From Chloroflexota bacterium (GTDB taxonomy: Bacteria > Chloroflexota > Anaerolineae > Aggregatilineales > Phototrophicaceae): a stretch of DNA of 64,000 nt. Positions 51,656 to 60,241 of the stretch are shown in pieces. The position numbers and the translations under genes were made by a program. The DNA lies in the NCBI GenBank assembly GCA_028875185.1, contig JAPPFH010000094.1, positions 46,153-110,152 of the forward strand, in the 5' to 3' direction. The number at the start of each line of letters is the position of its first letter. Positions within the stretch are counted from its first letter, which is position 1. Below the pieces are notes generated by a model. It was not told where the DNA came from, made no database searches, and worked only from the letters and a program-made list of their open reading frames with translations.

Positions 51656-52744
51656 ATGCCAAAAATAATCCGGATAGACGCCGCGCCCTACAACATCCCG
51701 CTGAAAGGACGCTTGACCTGGGGGGAAGGGCATGAGCTGCGCTCTTTGACGCACGTGCTGGTTCGCGTCGAGTTGTCCGATGGCGCCTATGGCATCGCCG
51801 AAGCGCCGCCGCGGCCCAGCATCTATGGCGAGACGCAGGCATCGAGCCTGCATGTCATCGACAAACTTCTGGCGCCGCCGCTGTTGGGCGCTGAGATCGA
51901 CAGCTTCGCATCCGTCGCGGCATTGTCCGCTCGCCAGCCGATGGTCAAGCACAACAATACGGCGAAGGGCGCGCTGGATATGGCGCTGCATCAGGCGCTG
52001 TCGCTGAGCATGGGGCAGGATCTCGCGGCTTATCTGGGCGCGACGCGCGAGCGGATCTTGCTAAGCGCGATCATTAGCACCGGGACGCCAGATGCGGTCT
52101 TCTCTGATGTTAGCGCGGCATTCGACGGGGGCTTGCGCGTTTTCAAGCTTAAGTTCGGTCGCGACATCCCCGCTGAGATCAAGGTGATTCGGCAATTGAT
52201 TGAAGCGTTTCCAGCGGCGCAATTCTATGTAGACGCCAATGAGACGCTTGAAGGCGGAAATGCGGTGGCGGTCTTGAATCAATTGGTTGAACTGGGCCTA
52301 ATGTATTGCGAGGAGGCGCTGCCGGTTCATCTGCTGCGGGAGCGGCGGCAGCTGCGGCGCGATTGCCGGATGCCGATCATCGCTGACGACTCGGCTTTTA
52401 CCATTGACGATCTGGCGCGGGAAATCGCTTTTGACACCTTTGACATTCTCAACATCAAGACGGCGCGCAGCGGATTCTCGCAATCGCTGCGGATGCTGAA
52501 TATCGCTGCTGAGTCGGGCAAGGGCGTGATGGTCGGGTCGCAGGCGAGCTCGCTCTTGGGCTGTACCCAGGCGGCGATTTTCGCCGGGCGCGAGGCGGTG
52601 ACCTCTCCCAATGAGTGCAGCTTCTATTTGCAGACCGATGCCGACTTGCGCTTGGCGCCGCCGATTATCGATGGCTGGCTGGCGCTGGATGATGTTGAGC
52701 GTTCGCTAGCGCGGACGCAAGAAGCGCTGCGGGATTTCGTCTAG
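51656..52744 (+). CDS. Enolase-superfamily enzyme (MLE/dipeptide-epimerase subgroup)
   Basis: 362 aa. N-terminal capping domain, then the barrel with VFKLKFGRD (KxK-type catalytic Lys), three metal ligands at FYVDANETLEGG (Asp), YCEEALPV (Glu) and IIADDSAF (Asp), and the second catalytic Lys in DILNIKTARSGF. The arrangement is that of the muconate-lactonising/Ala-Glu epimerase subgroup rather than the mandelate-racemase/fuconate-dehydratase subgroup. It may epimerise dipeptides or cycloisomerise; a dehydratase role in sugar-acid breakdown is less likely. It starts 116 bases after the family D element. The ribosome site is weak. Confidence 0.86.
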   Translation: MPKIIRIDAAPYNIPLKGRLTWGEGHELRSLTHVLVRVELSDGAYGIAEAPPRPSIYGETQASSLHVIDKLLAPPLLGAEIDSFASVAALSARQPMVKHNNTAKGALDMALHQALSLSMGQDLAAYLGATRERILLSAIISTGTPDAVFSDVSAAFDGGLRVFKLKFGRDIPAEIKVIRQLIEAFPAAQFYVDANETLEGGNAVAVLNQLVELGLMYCEEALPVHLLRERRQLRRDCRMPIIADDSAFTIDDLAREIAFDTFDILNIKTARSGFSQSLRMLNIAAESGKGVMVGSQASSLLGCTQAAIFAGREAVTSPNECSFYLQTDADLRLAPPIIDGWLALDDVERSLARTQEALRDFV

Positions 52745-52809
52745 CTGCATATTCGTCCGCGACCGCGCCGCCAACGAATTACAGGGGCATCTGGCTGAGA
52801 CGCCCGTGC

Positions 52810-53922
52810 CTATATTACCTCGAGATAATCGCGATCGGGCAATTCGGGGAAGGGCGCGTGCGGCTCTGCCTGATACCAAAAAGCCGTCGATGCGATATCG
52901 TCTTGCAGCGGCAGATAGCGCCACTCTTCAAAAGGCGCCTCGCGCAAGGACCCGGATCGCCAGCCAAGCGCCTGAATGGTTACGCGCAAGTCCTGCTCAA
53001 AGCGAATTGGATCCGGTATATGCCAGCGATACATGCCAAATCGCTGCTGGCTCTGGTAGAAGCCATCGGGCTTGATGACCTGGGGCAATCCCAGATACGG
53101 CGTTGTGTAGGGCGTGTAGAATCCGTCCTGATTGCCGAAGCACCAAGCGCCGCCGAAATAATCTTCGGTGCCGGTGCCGCAGATTGTGGGAAAGTCGGTA
53201 TCGCCGTCCATGTAGAATTTAATCTCGCCCTCGCCCCACCAACCGCGATTATTGCTGCCCCAAGCCATGTAGACGCCGACATAGTGGCCCATGCCCTGGA
53301 CGCCATCGAGAATGGTATGAACTTCCTTATAGGGAAGGGGATTGCTGCGGCGCCATTGCGCGTGCAAATAACCGACATCCTCCGGCACATCCGTCAGCGT
53401 GTAATCGAATTGGTAGTACAAGGGTTGTATCGGCTGGTCCAGCAGGTTTTCTATCGTGACGCGCGCGCGCTTGCGGAAGGGCATCTCCCAATAGCTGTTG
53501 AAGGCGCTGTGGGAATTGGCTGATATGGGCATCGAGTTGACATGACAGTATTCCGTCCAGCCATTGCAGAAGAAGTCGCCAAAAGGCGCTTCGATCGATG
53601 GGGTCTCTTCATCATCCCAATAAAAGCGCAGGATCAACGAGCGCCAATATTTGGCGAAGGTGGTGATCCAGATATGTTGAATGGCGCCCGGTCCTTCGAT
53701 ATCAGCCAAGGTAGTGACGCTGTTAGCTTCCAAATGGATGCAAGGCGAGACCTTCCAGCCTTGCCCCAGGTCTTGCGCCGCCGACCAGGAGACGCCATCG
53801 GTGGACATGCCGCCCGCCCCTTTTTCACCTTTGAAATTCTCGGCGCTGATGGAGCGCGTCTTCGCTTTGGACAGACGCGAGATATTGCCCATATTCAAAT
53901 GCAATCCGTTGAAGTATTCCAT
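52810..53922 (-). CDS. GH172 / DUF2961 family protein
   Basis: 370 aa from ATG 53922 with GAGGTAAAGG upstream (a frame extension to 53973 lacks a ribosome site). DUF2961 proteins are now known to include GH172 enzymes acting on alpha-D-arabinofuranosides and difructose anhydrides, forming trimers of double jelly rolls. Visible: GPGAIQHIWITTFAKYWRS, LRFYWDDEETPSIEAPFGD, WWGEGEIKFYMDGDTDFPTI and CGTGTEDYFGGAWCFG. GTEDYFGG is the strongest family signature. It follows the peptide importer operon on the same strand but after a 167-base gap with a repeat. Confidence 0.87.
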   Translation of the reverse strand: MEYFNGLHLNMGNISRLSKAKTRSISAENFKGEKGAGGMSTDGVSWSAAQDLGQGWKVSPCIHLEANSVTTLADIEGPGAIQHIWITTFAKYWRSLILRFYWDDEETPSIEAPFGDFFCNGWTEYCHVNSMPISANSHSAFNSYWEMPFRKRARVTIENLLDQPIQPLYYQFDYTLTDVPEDVGYLHAQWRRSNPLPYKEVHTILDGVQGMGHYVGVYMAWGSNNRGWWGEGEIKFYMDGDTDFPTICGTGTEDYFGGAWCFGNQDGFYTPYTTPYLGLPQVIKPDGFYQSQQRFGMYRWHIPDPIRFEQDLRVTIQALGWRSGSLREAPFEEWRYLPLQDDIASTAFWYQAEPHAPFPELPDRDYLEVI

Positions 53923-54031
53923 GCCTTTACCTCGTTGATCATCTAAATCAGGAGCTTCCGCAGAGCAGTGCAATCATCCAATAAACATTTACAGACGCCA
54001 CGTTAGCCCTGCGAACAAGCGACGTGCAGGC

Positions 54032-54074
54032 GGGCGATACACGGGGGCGCGCGCAGCCTGTCAATCGCCCCTAC
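54032..54074. repeat. Short palindromic repeat, degenerate
   Basis: GGGCGATACACGGGGGCG to CAATCGCCCCTAC, between the GH172 gene and the OppF-type ATPase. Confidence 0.55.
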
Positions 54075-54089
54075 ACACCGGTTCTTCCG

Positions 54090-55112
54090 CTAAGACTGTA
54101 CGACATCCACACCCTGCGGCTCGCCTGCAATTGGCGCGAAATCAACTGGTTTGTAGCAAAGCGCCTGCCGCTCGCCCGAAACTTGCACCATCGGCGGTAC
54201 TGTATTTTCGCAGATCGGCTGAACGTATTTGCAGCGTTTGGCGAATTTGCAGGCTTGCGCCTGGAATTCCTTTAATTCGATATCGGGCAGTTTGACGCCG
54301 CGCTCCCATCGCTGATCCACTGTGGGGACGGAATCGAGCAGCAATTCGGTATAAGGATGAGCGGACGCGGTCAGGATTTGCTCGGAGGGTCCGTATTCCA
54401 CCACGCTGCCGCGATACATGATTGCGATGTAATCGCTGACGTAGTAGGCGGTTGAGAGATCGTGCGTGATGTAAACGAAGCTGACCTTGTAGCGTTCTTT
54501 CAGCTCGAGGAAGAGATTGACGATGTTCATGCGCAGCGAGGCGTCGATCATGCTAACGGGTTCGTCAGCCACGATCAATTTCGGGCGCGGGATCAGGCTG
54601 CGCGCCACTGAGATGCGCTGCAGCTCGCCACCGGAGAACTGATTGGCGTATTTGCCTTCAACTCGGGACAAGTCCAAGCCGACAGACTCCAGCACTTCGG
54701 CGACGATTTCGCGCGCATCTTTGCGATTCGCCGCGATCTTCAGCCGCAGCGCAGCATTAAAAAGATACTTGTCCACTCGTTTGCGCGCGCTGAAGGCTTC
54801 AAAGGGATTCTGGAAGATCGGCTGAACCGCCCGGTAATAATCCCGCCCTTTCAGATCATCGCCGCCCTTTGAATAAAGCGGGTGACCATCGACAAGCACA
54901 TCGCCCGAAGTCGGATGCTCCAGTTCGAGGATGATGCGCGCCAGTGTGGTCTTGCCGCTGCCGGATTCGCCGACGATGCTCAGGATCGATGGCGCGGCCG
55001 CGGGCAAGCTCAAACTGACCTCGTCGACGGCCACCAGGCGCGTCCCGAAGACCAAGCCGCCGATGCGGAAGACTTTGCTTACATTGCGCAGTTCGAGCAG
55101 GTTTTCGCTCAC
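54090..55112 (-). CDS. Dipeptide/oligopeptide ABC importer ATP-binding protein (DppF/OppF type)
   Basis: 340 aa. The GTG at 55112 overlaps the stop of the preceding gene as GTGA and has GGAGAG upstream, so it is preferred over a TTG at 55139. Walker A VGESGSGKTTLA, Q-loop PIFQNPFEAFS, signature FSGGELQRISVARSL, Walker B LIVADEPVSMIDAS, H-loop YITHD. The C-terminal Opp-type Cys cluster reads CKFAKRCKYVQPIC...ALCYKP, a probable iron-sulfur or zinc site in this family. Forms the ATPase heterodimer with the 55109-56092 product. Confidence 0.93.
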   Translation of the reverse strand: MSENLLELRNVSKVFRIGGLVFGTRLVAVDEVSLSLPAAAPSILSIVGESGSGKTTLARIILELEHPTSGDVLVDGHPLYSKGGDDLKGRDYYRAVQPIFQNPFEAFSARKRVDKYLFNAALRLKIAANRKDAREIVAEVLESVGLDLSRVEGKYANQFSGGELQRISVARSLIPRPKLIVADEPVSMIDASLRMNIVNLFLELKERYKVSFVYITHDLSTAYYVSDYIAIMYRGSVVEYGPSEQILTASAHPYTELLLDSVPTVDQRWERGVKLPDIELKEFQAQACKFAKRCKYVQPICENTVPPMVQVSGERQALCYKPVDFAPIAGEPQGVDVVQS

Positions 55113-56092
55113 GATGCGCGCTCTCCGTAAAGATGACAAGATACAAAGTGTTCCGGTTCAATCTGAATCAAAGCCGGCGCCTCATGCGCGCAGTGGTCCA
55201 TCACTTTGGGGCAGCGGGCGGCAAAGCGGCAGCCGGCTGGCGGGTCAATAAGGTTGGGCGGGCGGCCGGAAATGCCCGAGCGCTGCGCTCGGTCGCCGAC
55301 GCGCGGCAGCGACTGAATCAGCATCTGCGTATAGGGGTGGGCGGGATAGTTGAAAATGGCGTCGGTCGGCCCGTATTCCACCAGCTTGCCAGCGTACATG
55401 ATCGCCAACCGGTCGCTGATCTGATAGTGCACGCCCATATCGTGCGAGACCACCACCAGCGTGTTTGCCATCTGCTGCTGCAATTCAGTCAACATCAGCA
55501 GGATGCCCTTTTGCACGACCACATCAAGGGCGGTCGTCGGTTCGTCCGCGAGCACGACCTGGGGGTGCAGAAAGGTGCCGAGCGCCACCAGCACCCGCTG
55601 CTTCATGCCACCGCTCAATTGATGGGGGTAAGATTTCAAGACCTCGACCGGCAGCTCCAGCTCTTTAAGATAGCCAGCCACTCGTTCGCGAATCGCTCTT
55701 TTGCCTTTCGCTTTTAGCGGATGGCTCTTGGGCACCGCGTCAAAGAACTGGCTCTCGATGCGGATGACCGGGTTCAGCACACTCATTGAGCCCTGGGGAA
55801 TATAAGATATGAAGTCCCACCAGTGTTCGCGGATTTCGCCCGGTCCAATCGTCATGACCTTTCCGCTGCCATCAGGAAAATCGGCTTCATAGCTGCCGGA
55901 GACGATCTGCAGCGGCGGTTGAATGTAGTCGTAGAGCACCTTCAGCAAGGTCGATTTGCCGCAGCCCGATTCACCAGCGATGCCAAGCACCTCATTCGGT
56001 CGGATTTCGAATGAGACGCCATCCACCGCCTGCACGACGCCGCGCGGCGTTTGGTAGTAGCACTTGAGCTCTCGCAGCCTAAGCATCGCCAT
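55109..56092 (-). CDS. Dipeptide/oligopeptide ABC importer ATP-binding protein (DppD/OppD type)
   Basis: 327 aa. Walker A IAGESGCGKSTLLKVL, Q-loop ISYIPQGSMSVLNP, signature LSGGMKQRVLVAL, Walker B VVLADEPTTALDV, H-loop VVSHD. The C-terminal Cys motif GCRFAARCPKVMDHC then VSCHLYGE is the oligopeptide-specific extension. It overlaps the upstream permease gene by 14 bases and the downstream ATPase gene by four. Confidence 0.93.
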   Translation of the reverse strand: MAMLRLRELKCYYQTPRGVVQAVDGVSFEIRPNEVLGIAGESGCGKSTLLKVLYDYIQPPLQIVSGSYEADFPDGSGKVMTIGPGEIREHWWDFISYIPQGSMSVLNPVIRIESQFFDAVPKSHPLKAKGKRAIRERVAGYLKELELPVEVLKSYPHQLSGGMKQRVLVALGTFLHPQVVLADEPTTALDVVVQKGILLMLTELQQQMANTLVVVSHDMGVHYQISDRLAIMYAGKLVEYGPTDAIFNYPAHPYTQMLIQSLPRVGDRAQRSGISGRPPNLIDPPAGCRFAARCPKVMDHCAHEAPALIQIEPEHFVSCHLYGERAS

Positions 56093-56918
56093 GCCCCCGC
56101 CGCTCCGCCGAGAGGCTGGATATGCCGGTCGAGATCAAGAACAAGGCGATAAACAGCAGGATGATGGCGACAACCGGCGAGCCAATCCACCACCAGCGCC
56201 TTCCCAGCAGCGCCTGGTGCTGCAGCGCCCAATAAATCGTGGTGCCCAAGGTCGCTTCTTCCAGGCTCGACAAGCCGATCACCGCCAAGCCCGATTCGGT
56301 AGCAATGGCAACCAGGACCGTATTGACGAAATTCGCCATCGACCAACTGAAAATATGGGGCACGATTTCTTCCGCTAGAATTTGAAGCGTGCTCGAGCCG
56401 GAGAAGCGCGCCGTATTGACGAACTGCCGCTCGCGCATGCTCAGCGCGATTGAGCGCATCTGGCGCGCGGGCCAAGGCCAGTTGAAGAGGATCAAGATAA
56501 TGCTGATCAACAGCAGGGAAGCGCGGCCCTGCAAGAGCGAGGACATCAAGATAAGGATTGGCAAAGACGGGACGACGATGAATACATCGGCGAGCAAGGT
56601 AATGACGCGGTCCGGGACGCCGCCGAGGAAACCGGAGGCCAACCCGGCGAAGACGCCAATGAGCGTGGCGAAGAAGGCGACAATTAAGCCAATGAAGAGC
56701 GAGTTCTGCGTCGCGTATGAGAGTAGCCAGAAGGTATCCTGCCCGAGATTGGTTGTGCCCAGCAGATGCTCGGCGCTCGGCGGCAGGTTGCGCGGATGCT
56801 TGATCCACGACCGCGGATCTTCGGGCGAAAAGAAGGGCAAGACACCCCCGAGTATGATGAAGGCGGCGAGGATGATCAAGCCGACCGTCAGGCGCGGGCT
56901 GGTTCGGCGCATCATCAT
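56079..56918 (-). CDS. Dipeptide/oligopeptide ABC importer permease (DppC/OppC type)
   Basis: 279 aa. The N-terminal helix LTVGLIILAAFIILGGVLPF is followed by the OppC_N-type loop ending EHLLGTTNLGQDTFWLLSYA, which is diagnostic (HLLGTD-GRD-type). The ATPase-docking region is NTARFSGSSTLQILAEEIVP. Five to six membrane segments. Its start overlaps the end of the DppB-type gene by four bases (ATGA). Confidence 0.92.
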   Translation of the reverse strand: MMMRRTSPRLTVGLIILAAFIILGGVLPFFSPEDPRSWIKHPRNLPPSAEHLLGTTNLGQDTFWLLSYATQNSLFIGLIVAFFATLIGVFAGLASGFLGGVPDRVITLLADVFIVVPSLPILILMSSLLQGRASLLLISIILILFNWPWPARQMRSIALSMRERQFVNTARFSGSSTLQILAEEIVPHIFSWSMANFVNTVLVAIATESGLAVIGLSSLEEATLGTTIYWALQHQALLGRRWWWIGSPVVAIILLFIALFLISTGISSLSAERRGHGDA

Positions 56919-57913
56919 CGCTGTCTGATCCGTGGATCAAAGAAGGGATACAACAGGTCGATGACTAATGTCGAGGTGGCGACGGCGATGATGGAAATGG
57001 TGATCGTACCCATCAGAAGGTTGTAATCGGCTTGCAGTACCGCGTTGTAGGTCATCGTGCCCAAGCCGGGATACCCGAAAAGGATTTCGGTAATCAGCGC
57101 GCCGTTGAAGATGACGCCGATTTGCAGCGCCAATACGGTGACCTGCGGCAGGATGGCGTTGCGCAAGACGTAGGCGGTCATGATGCGCCCTTCGCCGGCG
57201 CCTTTCAGCTTGGCGAAATAAACAAAGTCTTCTTCCGAGATGCTGGACGAAAGCGCTTTCATGCTCAGCACCCACCAGCCGAAACCGACGATGACAATCG
57301 ATGCGGCCGGCAAAACTGAGTTGTAGATGACGCTGGAGATGAACTCCAATGAAGGCGGATCGCCGCGAATGGAGAAGAAAAGCGGAAAGATCGGATTAAG
57401 ATGGATGAAGAGGATGATTAAGATGAGCGCGGTGATGTAATAGGGGATGGGGTAGACGAATATGGCGATGATTTCCAGCGCGCGCGAGGAAACCCAGCGG
57501 CTCTTGTAGCCGGCCAGCAAGCCGATGGCGTTACCCACGATCCAGGCGATGATGGTGGAGCTCAGAAGCAAGCCCAGCGTCCAGGGCAGCGCCCGCCCGA
57601 TCAATTCGTTGACCGGGGTGGGAAACAAGGAAAGAGAAGGACCAAACTCGCGCGTAACAAAAATGCGATGAAGGAAACCGAAGTACTGGTCAGCCAAGGT
57701 CCCTTCCAAGCCGAAAGCCTGCGTCAGCGTGGCGCGCATCGCCTCGACCTGTTCCGCATCCATATAAGCGCCGCGCGTCATGATGCGGCCCAGCATCGAC
57801 TCGACTGGATCGGACGGCATGAAACGCGGCACGAAGAAGACGACGGTAATGCCGATCCAGATCACCAGCACATAAGCGATGAGCCGCGTGACGACGAACT
57901 TGGCGAATTGCAT
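56915..57913 (-). CDS. Dipeptide/oligopeptide ABC importer permease (DppB/OppB type)
   Basis: 332 aa. Six membrane segments, starting VTRLIAYVLVIWIGITVVFF, followed by VPRFMPSDPVESML (the DppB R-x-x-P-G-D-P-type motif). FAKLKGAGEGRIMTAYVLRN is the docking loop. ITEILFGYPGLGTMTYNAVL matches the C-terminal OppB signature. It is separated from the binding-protein gene by 113 bases containing a GC-rich inverted repeat. Confidence 0.92.
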   Translation of the reverse strand: MQFAKFVVTRLIAYVLVIWIGITVVFFVPRFMPSDPVESMLGRIMTRGAYMDAEQVEAMRATLTQAFGLEGTLADQYFGFLHRIFVTREFGPSLSLFPTPVNELIGRALPWTLGLLLSSTIIAWIVGNAIGLLAGYKSRWVSSRALEIIAIFVYPIPYYITALILIILFIHLNPIFPLFFSIRGDPPSLEFISSVIYNSVLPAASIVIVGFGWWVLSMKALSSSISEEDFVYFAKLKGAGEGRIMTAYVLRNAILPQVTVLALQIGVIFNGALITEILFGYPGLGTMTYNAVLQADYNLLMGTITISIIAVATSTLVIDLLYPFFDPRIRQR

Positions 57914-57940
57914 TTAGCGACCTCGGGCGAGCCGGCTAAG

Positions 57941-58012
57941 TCTCCCCCCGAAGGTCAGGGTCGACGGGCGATGTCCACGCGCCCTACGCGACCCATTGCA
58001 ATGGGGGGAGAT
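57941..58012. repeat. GC-rich inverted repeat between OppA- and OppB-type genes
   Basis: TCTCCCCCCGAAGGTC at the left and ATGGGGGGAGA at the right, with GATGTCCACGCGCCCTAC between. A member of the CCCCATC class. A hairpin here would sit just after the binding-protein gene on the minus-strand mRNA. Confidence 0.6.
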
Positions 58013-58026
58013 TTAGAGGAGGGCGC

Positions 58027-59928
58027 CTAGCCGTCGCTCTTCGGCTGGATGAATGGCATGTGGTACTTGAACAGCGACCACCACCACCAGGGTCCTTCGT
58101 AGAAGTTGTCGGCGGTGGGCATGCCGTCCCAATAGGTTGTGACAACCGGCACGAATTTCGAGGTCCCGAACATGGGCAGCCAGGGTCGCTCGACGATGAA
58201 CTGTTTCTCGAATTCCGTCAGCAAGGGAATCGTGTCCGGATGATCACTCGGCAGCGGCGCGATCTGATCGAGAATGTCGCTGAGCGCGTCGCTCTCGTAG
58301 CGCATGGCGTTGCCGGGCGCTGGTTGACCGATCGGCACGATGTGGCGTTTGTGCCAGAACTGATCGAGCAGGTCCCAGCTATCGGGCAAGGCGCCGCAGC
58401 CGGGCCAGTAAGATCCGGCGTCAAAGGTGCCATTGCTGTAATTGCTCCAGAAGGTGCCGGAGTCCATCTGCTGGACGGTGGCGTCGATGCCAAATGCGCG
58501 CCAGTTATCAGCAATGGCGAATGCCAGACGCTGCGATTGCACCTCGAAGTTCGACGGCGAGTTAATCGTAATCTGCCAAGGGCTGCCATCCGGCTTGTGC
58601 CAGGCGCCATCTTGCAGCGTGAAGCCCTCGGCTTGCAGCATCTCGGTCGCTTTGGCCGGGTCATGCTTCCACCAGCCGACGCCGAAGAGATCGACCAGCG
58701 CTTCTTCACTTTCAGGCAAGCCTTCGACACCCTGCTCCGTCAGGATCGCAGCGATATCGACCGCGTAGTTGGGGTCGAAGGGCTGATAGCCGTCTTCGAA
58801 AGCGAACTCCGTCATCCATTCGCGCATGGGTTTGTGGAAGGCGTCGTGAATCACCTGTACTGGCGGCACAGCCAGCGGCGATACGCGCAGGATGCCGGCG
58901 AAGGTGGCCAAGCCGACGCTCTTGATATCGGTCGCCAGGGCCATAGCCCAGCGAACGTTCTGGTTATCCCAGGGTTCTTGTGAGTTGGCGAAGATGATGC
59001 CGCGCTCGCAGGGGTCATCGAAATTCGCATAGGGGAAGTTCTGGTGCCAGGCGGCGGCATTCGGGTTGGCATCGCGCAGGATGTCCCAGGCTTCTGGCGA
59101 GATATCGGTCAAGATATCCAGCTGGTTCTGAATGGCGGCGATGATGCGGCGCTCTTCGGTGCCATAGAAGCGGAAGAGCACATACTCCGGTCCCGGCTCG
59201 CCATAGATCTGGCCGACATCGGTGTGCTGCCAGTCCTCGCGCTTGGTATAGAGGAACCAATTGCCGTTGGGGTCAGAATCCGTCAAGGTGTATGGACCAC
59301 TGCCGACCGGTGGATAATTCTGGAATGTCGCCGGGTCTTCATTCTCCCAGATGTGCTTGGGCACCAGGCGGAAGTTGTCTCCCCAGATGTGGACGCCCAG
59401 GGTGTAGGCCAGGCGCGGCTCCGAGCGTTTGAGGTTGAGAATCATCGTCAGATCATCAACGACTTCGTAATTGTCGATCACCTGCGCCAAGAAGCCGCTA
59501 TAGGGGAATTCCGGCGTATTCAAGATCATGTCGATGTTGAAAGCCATGTCGGCGGTCGTGATCGGCTCGCCATCGCTCCAGCGCAGATTATCGCGCAAGG
59601 TAACGCGGAAGCTGGTGAAATCATCATTCAGCGCCTCTGGCATCTCCGCCGCCAAGGCTGGGAATTGCTCGCCTGTCGCCGTGTTGATTTCCCACAGATT
59701 TGTATAGACCAACTGGTGCAAGCCAGCGCTCTGATGCGTGCCCGCTTGGTAGGGGTTGGTCTGGGTCGGGTTATCGACGCGCCCGCCAAGGTTGTCGACG
59801 ATGAGGGTTGTCGCTCGCGGTGTGCCGACTTCGGTCTGCTCCTGCGCCGTGACCAACGCGGTGGAAAACAAAACGACAGCCAGCAAAACGATGATCGAAA
59901 GCAGCGCCTTGCGACTTTTCTTGGTCAT
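58027..59928 (-). CDS. Dipeptide/oligopeptide ABC importer substrate-binding protein (family 5)
   Basis: 633 aa, long for the family (about 500-600). Signal peptide SIIVLLAVVLFSTALVTAQE, no lipobox. SBP_bac_5 signature: FRVTLRDNLRWSDGEPITTA + DMAFN near residue 125, then AYTLGVHIWGDNFRLVPKHI and GSGPYTLTDSDPNGNWF. Start has AAGGAGA eight bases upstream. First gene of a complete A-B-C-D-F operon. Together with the divergent M55 D-aminopeptidase, it points to import of D-amino-acid-containing peptides, for example from peptidoglycan. Confidence 0.92.
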   Translation of the reverse strand: MTKKSRKALLSIIVLLAVVLFSTALVTAQEQTEVGTPRATTLIVDNLGGRVDNPTQTNPYQAGTHQSAGLHQLVYTNLWEINTATGEQFPALAAEMPEALNDDFTSFRVTLRDNLRWSDGEPITTADMAFNIDMILNTPEFPYSGFLAQVIDNYEVVDDLTMILNLKRSEPRLAYTLGVHIWGDNFRLVPKHIWENEDPATFQNYPPVGSGPYTLTDSDPNGNWFLYTKREDWQHTDVGQIYGEPGPEYVLFRFYGTEERRIIAAIQNQLDILTDISPEAWDILRDANPNAAAWHQNFPYANFDDPCERGIIFANSQEPWDNQNVRWAMALATDIKSVGLATFAGILRVSPLAVPPVQVIHDAFHKPMREWMTEFAFEDGYQPFDPNYAVDIAAILTEQGVEGLPESEEALVDLFGVGWWKHDPAKATEMLQAEGFTLQDGAWHKPDGSPWQITINSPSNFEVQSQRLAFAIADNWRAFGIDATVQQMDSGTFWSNYSNGTFDAGSYWPGCGALPDSWDLLDQFWHKRHIVPIGQPAPGNAMRYESDALSDILDQIAPLPSDHPDTIPLLTEFEKQFIVERPWLPMFGTSKFVPVVTTYWDGMPTADNFYEGPWWWWSLFKYHMPFIQPKSDG

Positions 59929-60168
59929 CAGAAATCTCCTTGGAATGATTGTAGAATCGCTCTGTACTTACATCTTGGATTTGTTCGCCGATATTCACCT
60001 TTCTCCCGCTTTTGTTTTTGTCATTTCTCGCTTGCTGCTACGAAAACTTCGACAGTCAACATAACATAACATATCAGCGCTGGCGCAACAAGAAAACAAA
60101 CCTGGATCGATTTGGCGCCGATGCGCTTGACGCCTTTGTACGCTTTTCCGACTCGCCCGCCAGGTCCC

Positions 60169-60199
60169 TTGCGCGAGTCATCGCGGAAAATGATACAAT
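60169..60199 (+). promoter_or_regulatory. Candidate promoter with extended -10 for the M55 gene
   Basis: TGATACAAT gives an extended -10 (TGN plus TACAAT at 60194-60199); TTGCGC at 60169 is a possible -35 with a 19-nt spacer. The ATG is 43 bases downstream of the -10. The rest of the 310-base divergent region 59929-60238 shows nothing else clear. Confidence 0.42.
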
Positions 60200-60241
60200 T
60201 GCCCTGCCGCAGGCAAAATCCGCAGATGCGAGGGAAATATG

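Noticed and set aside
51656-52744. Fuconate dehydratase for the proposed fucose pathway
   Set aside because: The order and spelling of catalytic Lys motifs (KLKFGRD and DILNIK) fit the muconate-lactonising/dipeptide-epimerase subgroup, not the mandelate-racemase-type dehydratases, so I did not assign it.
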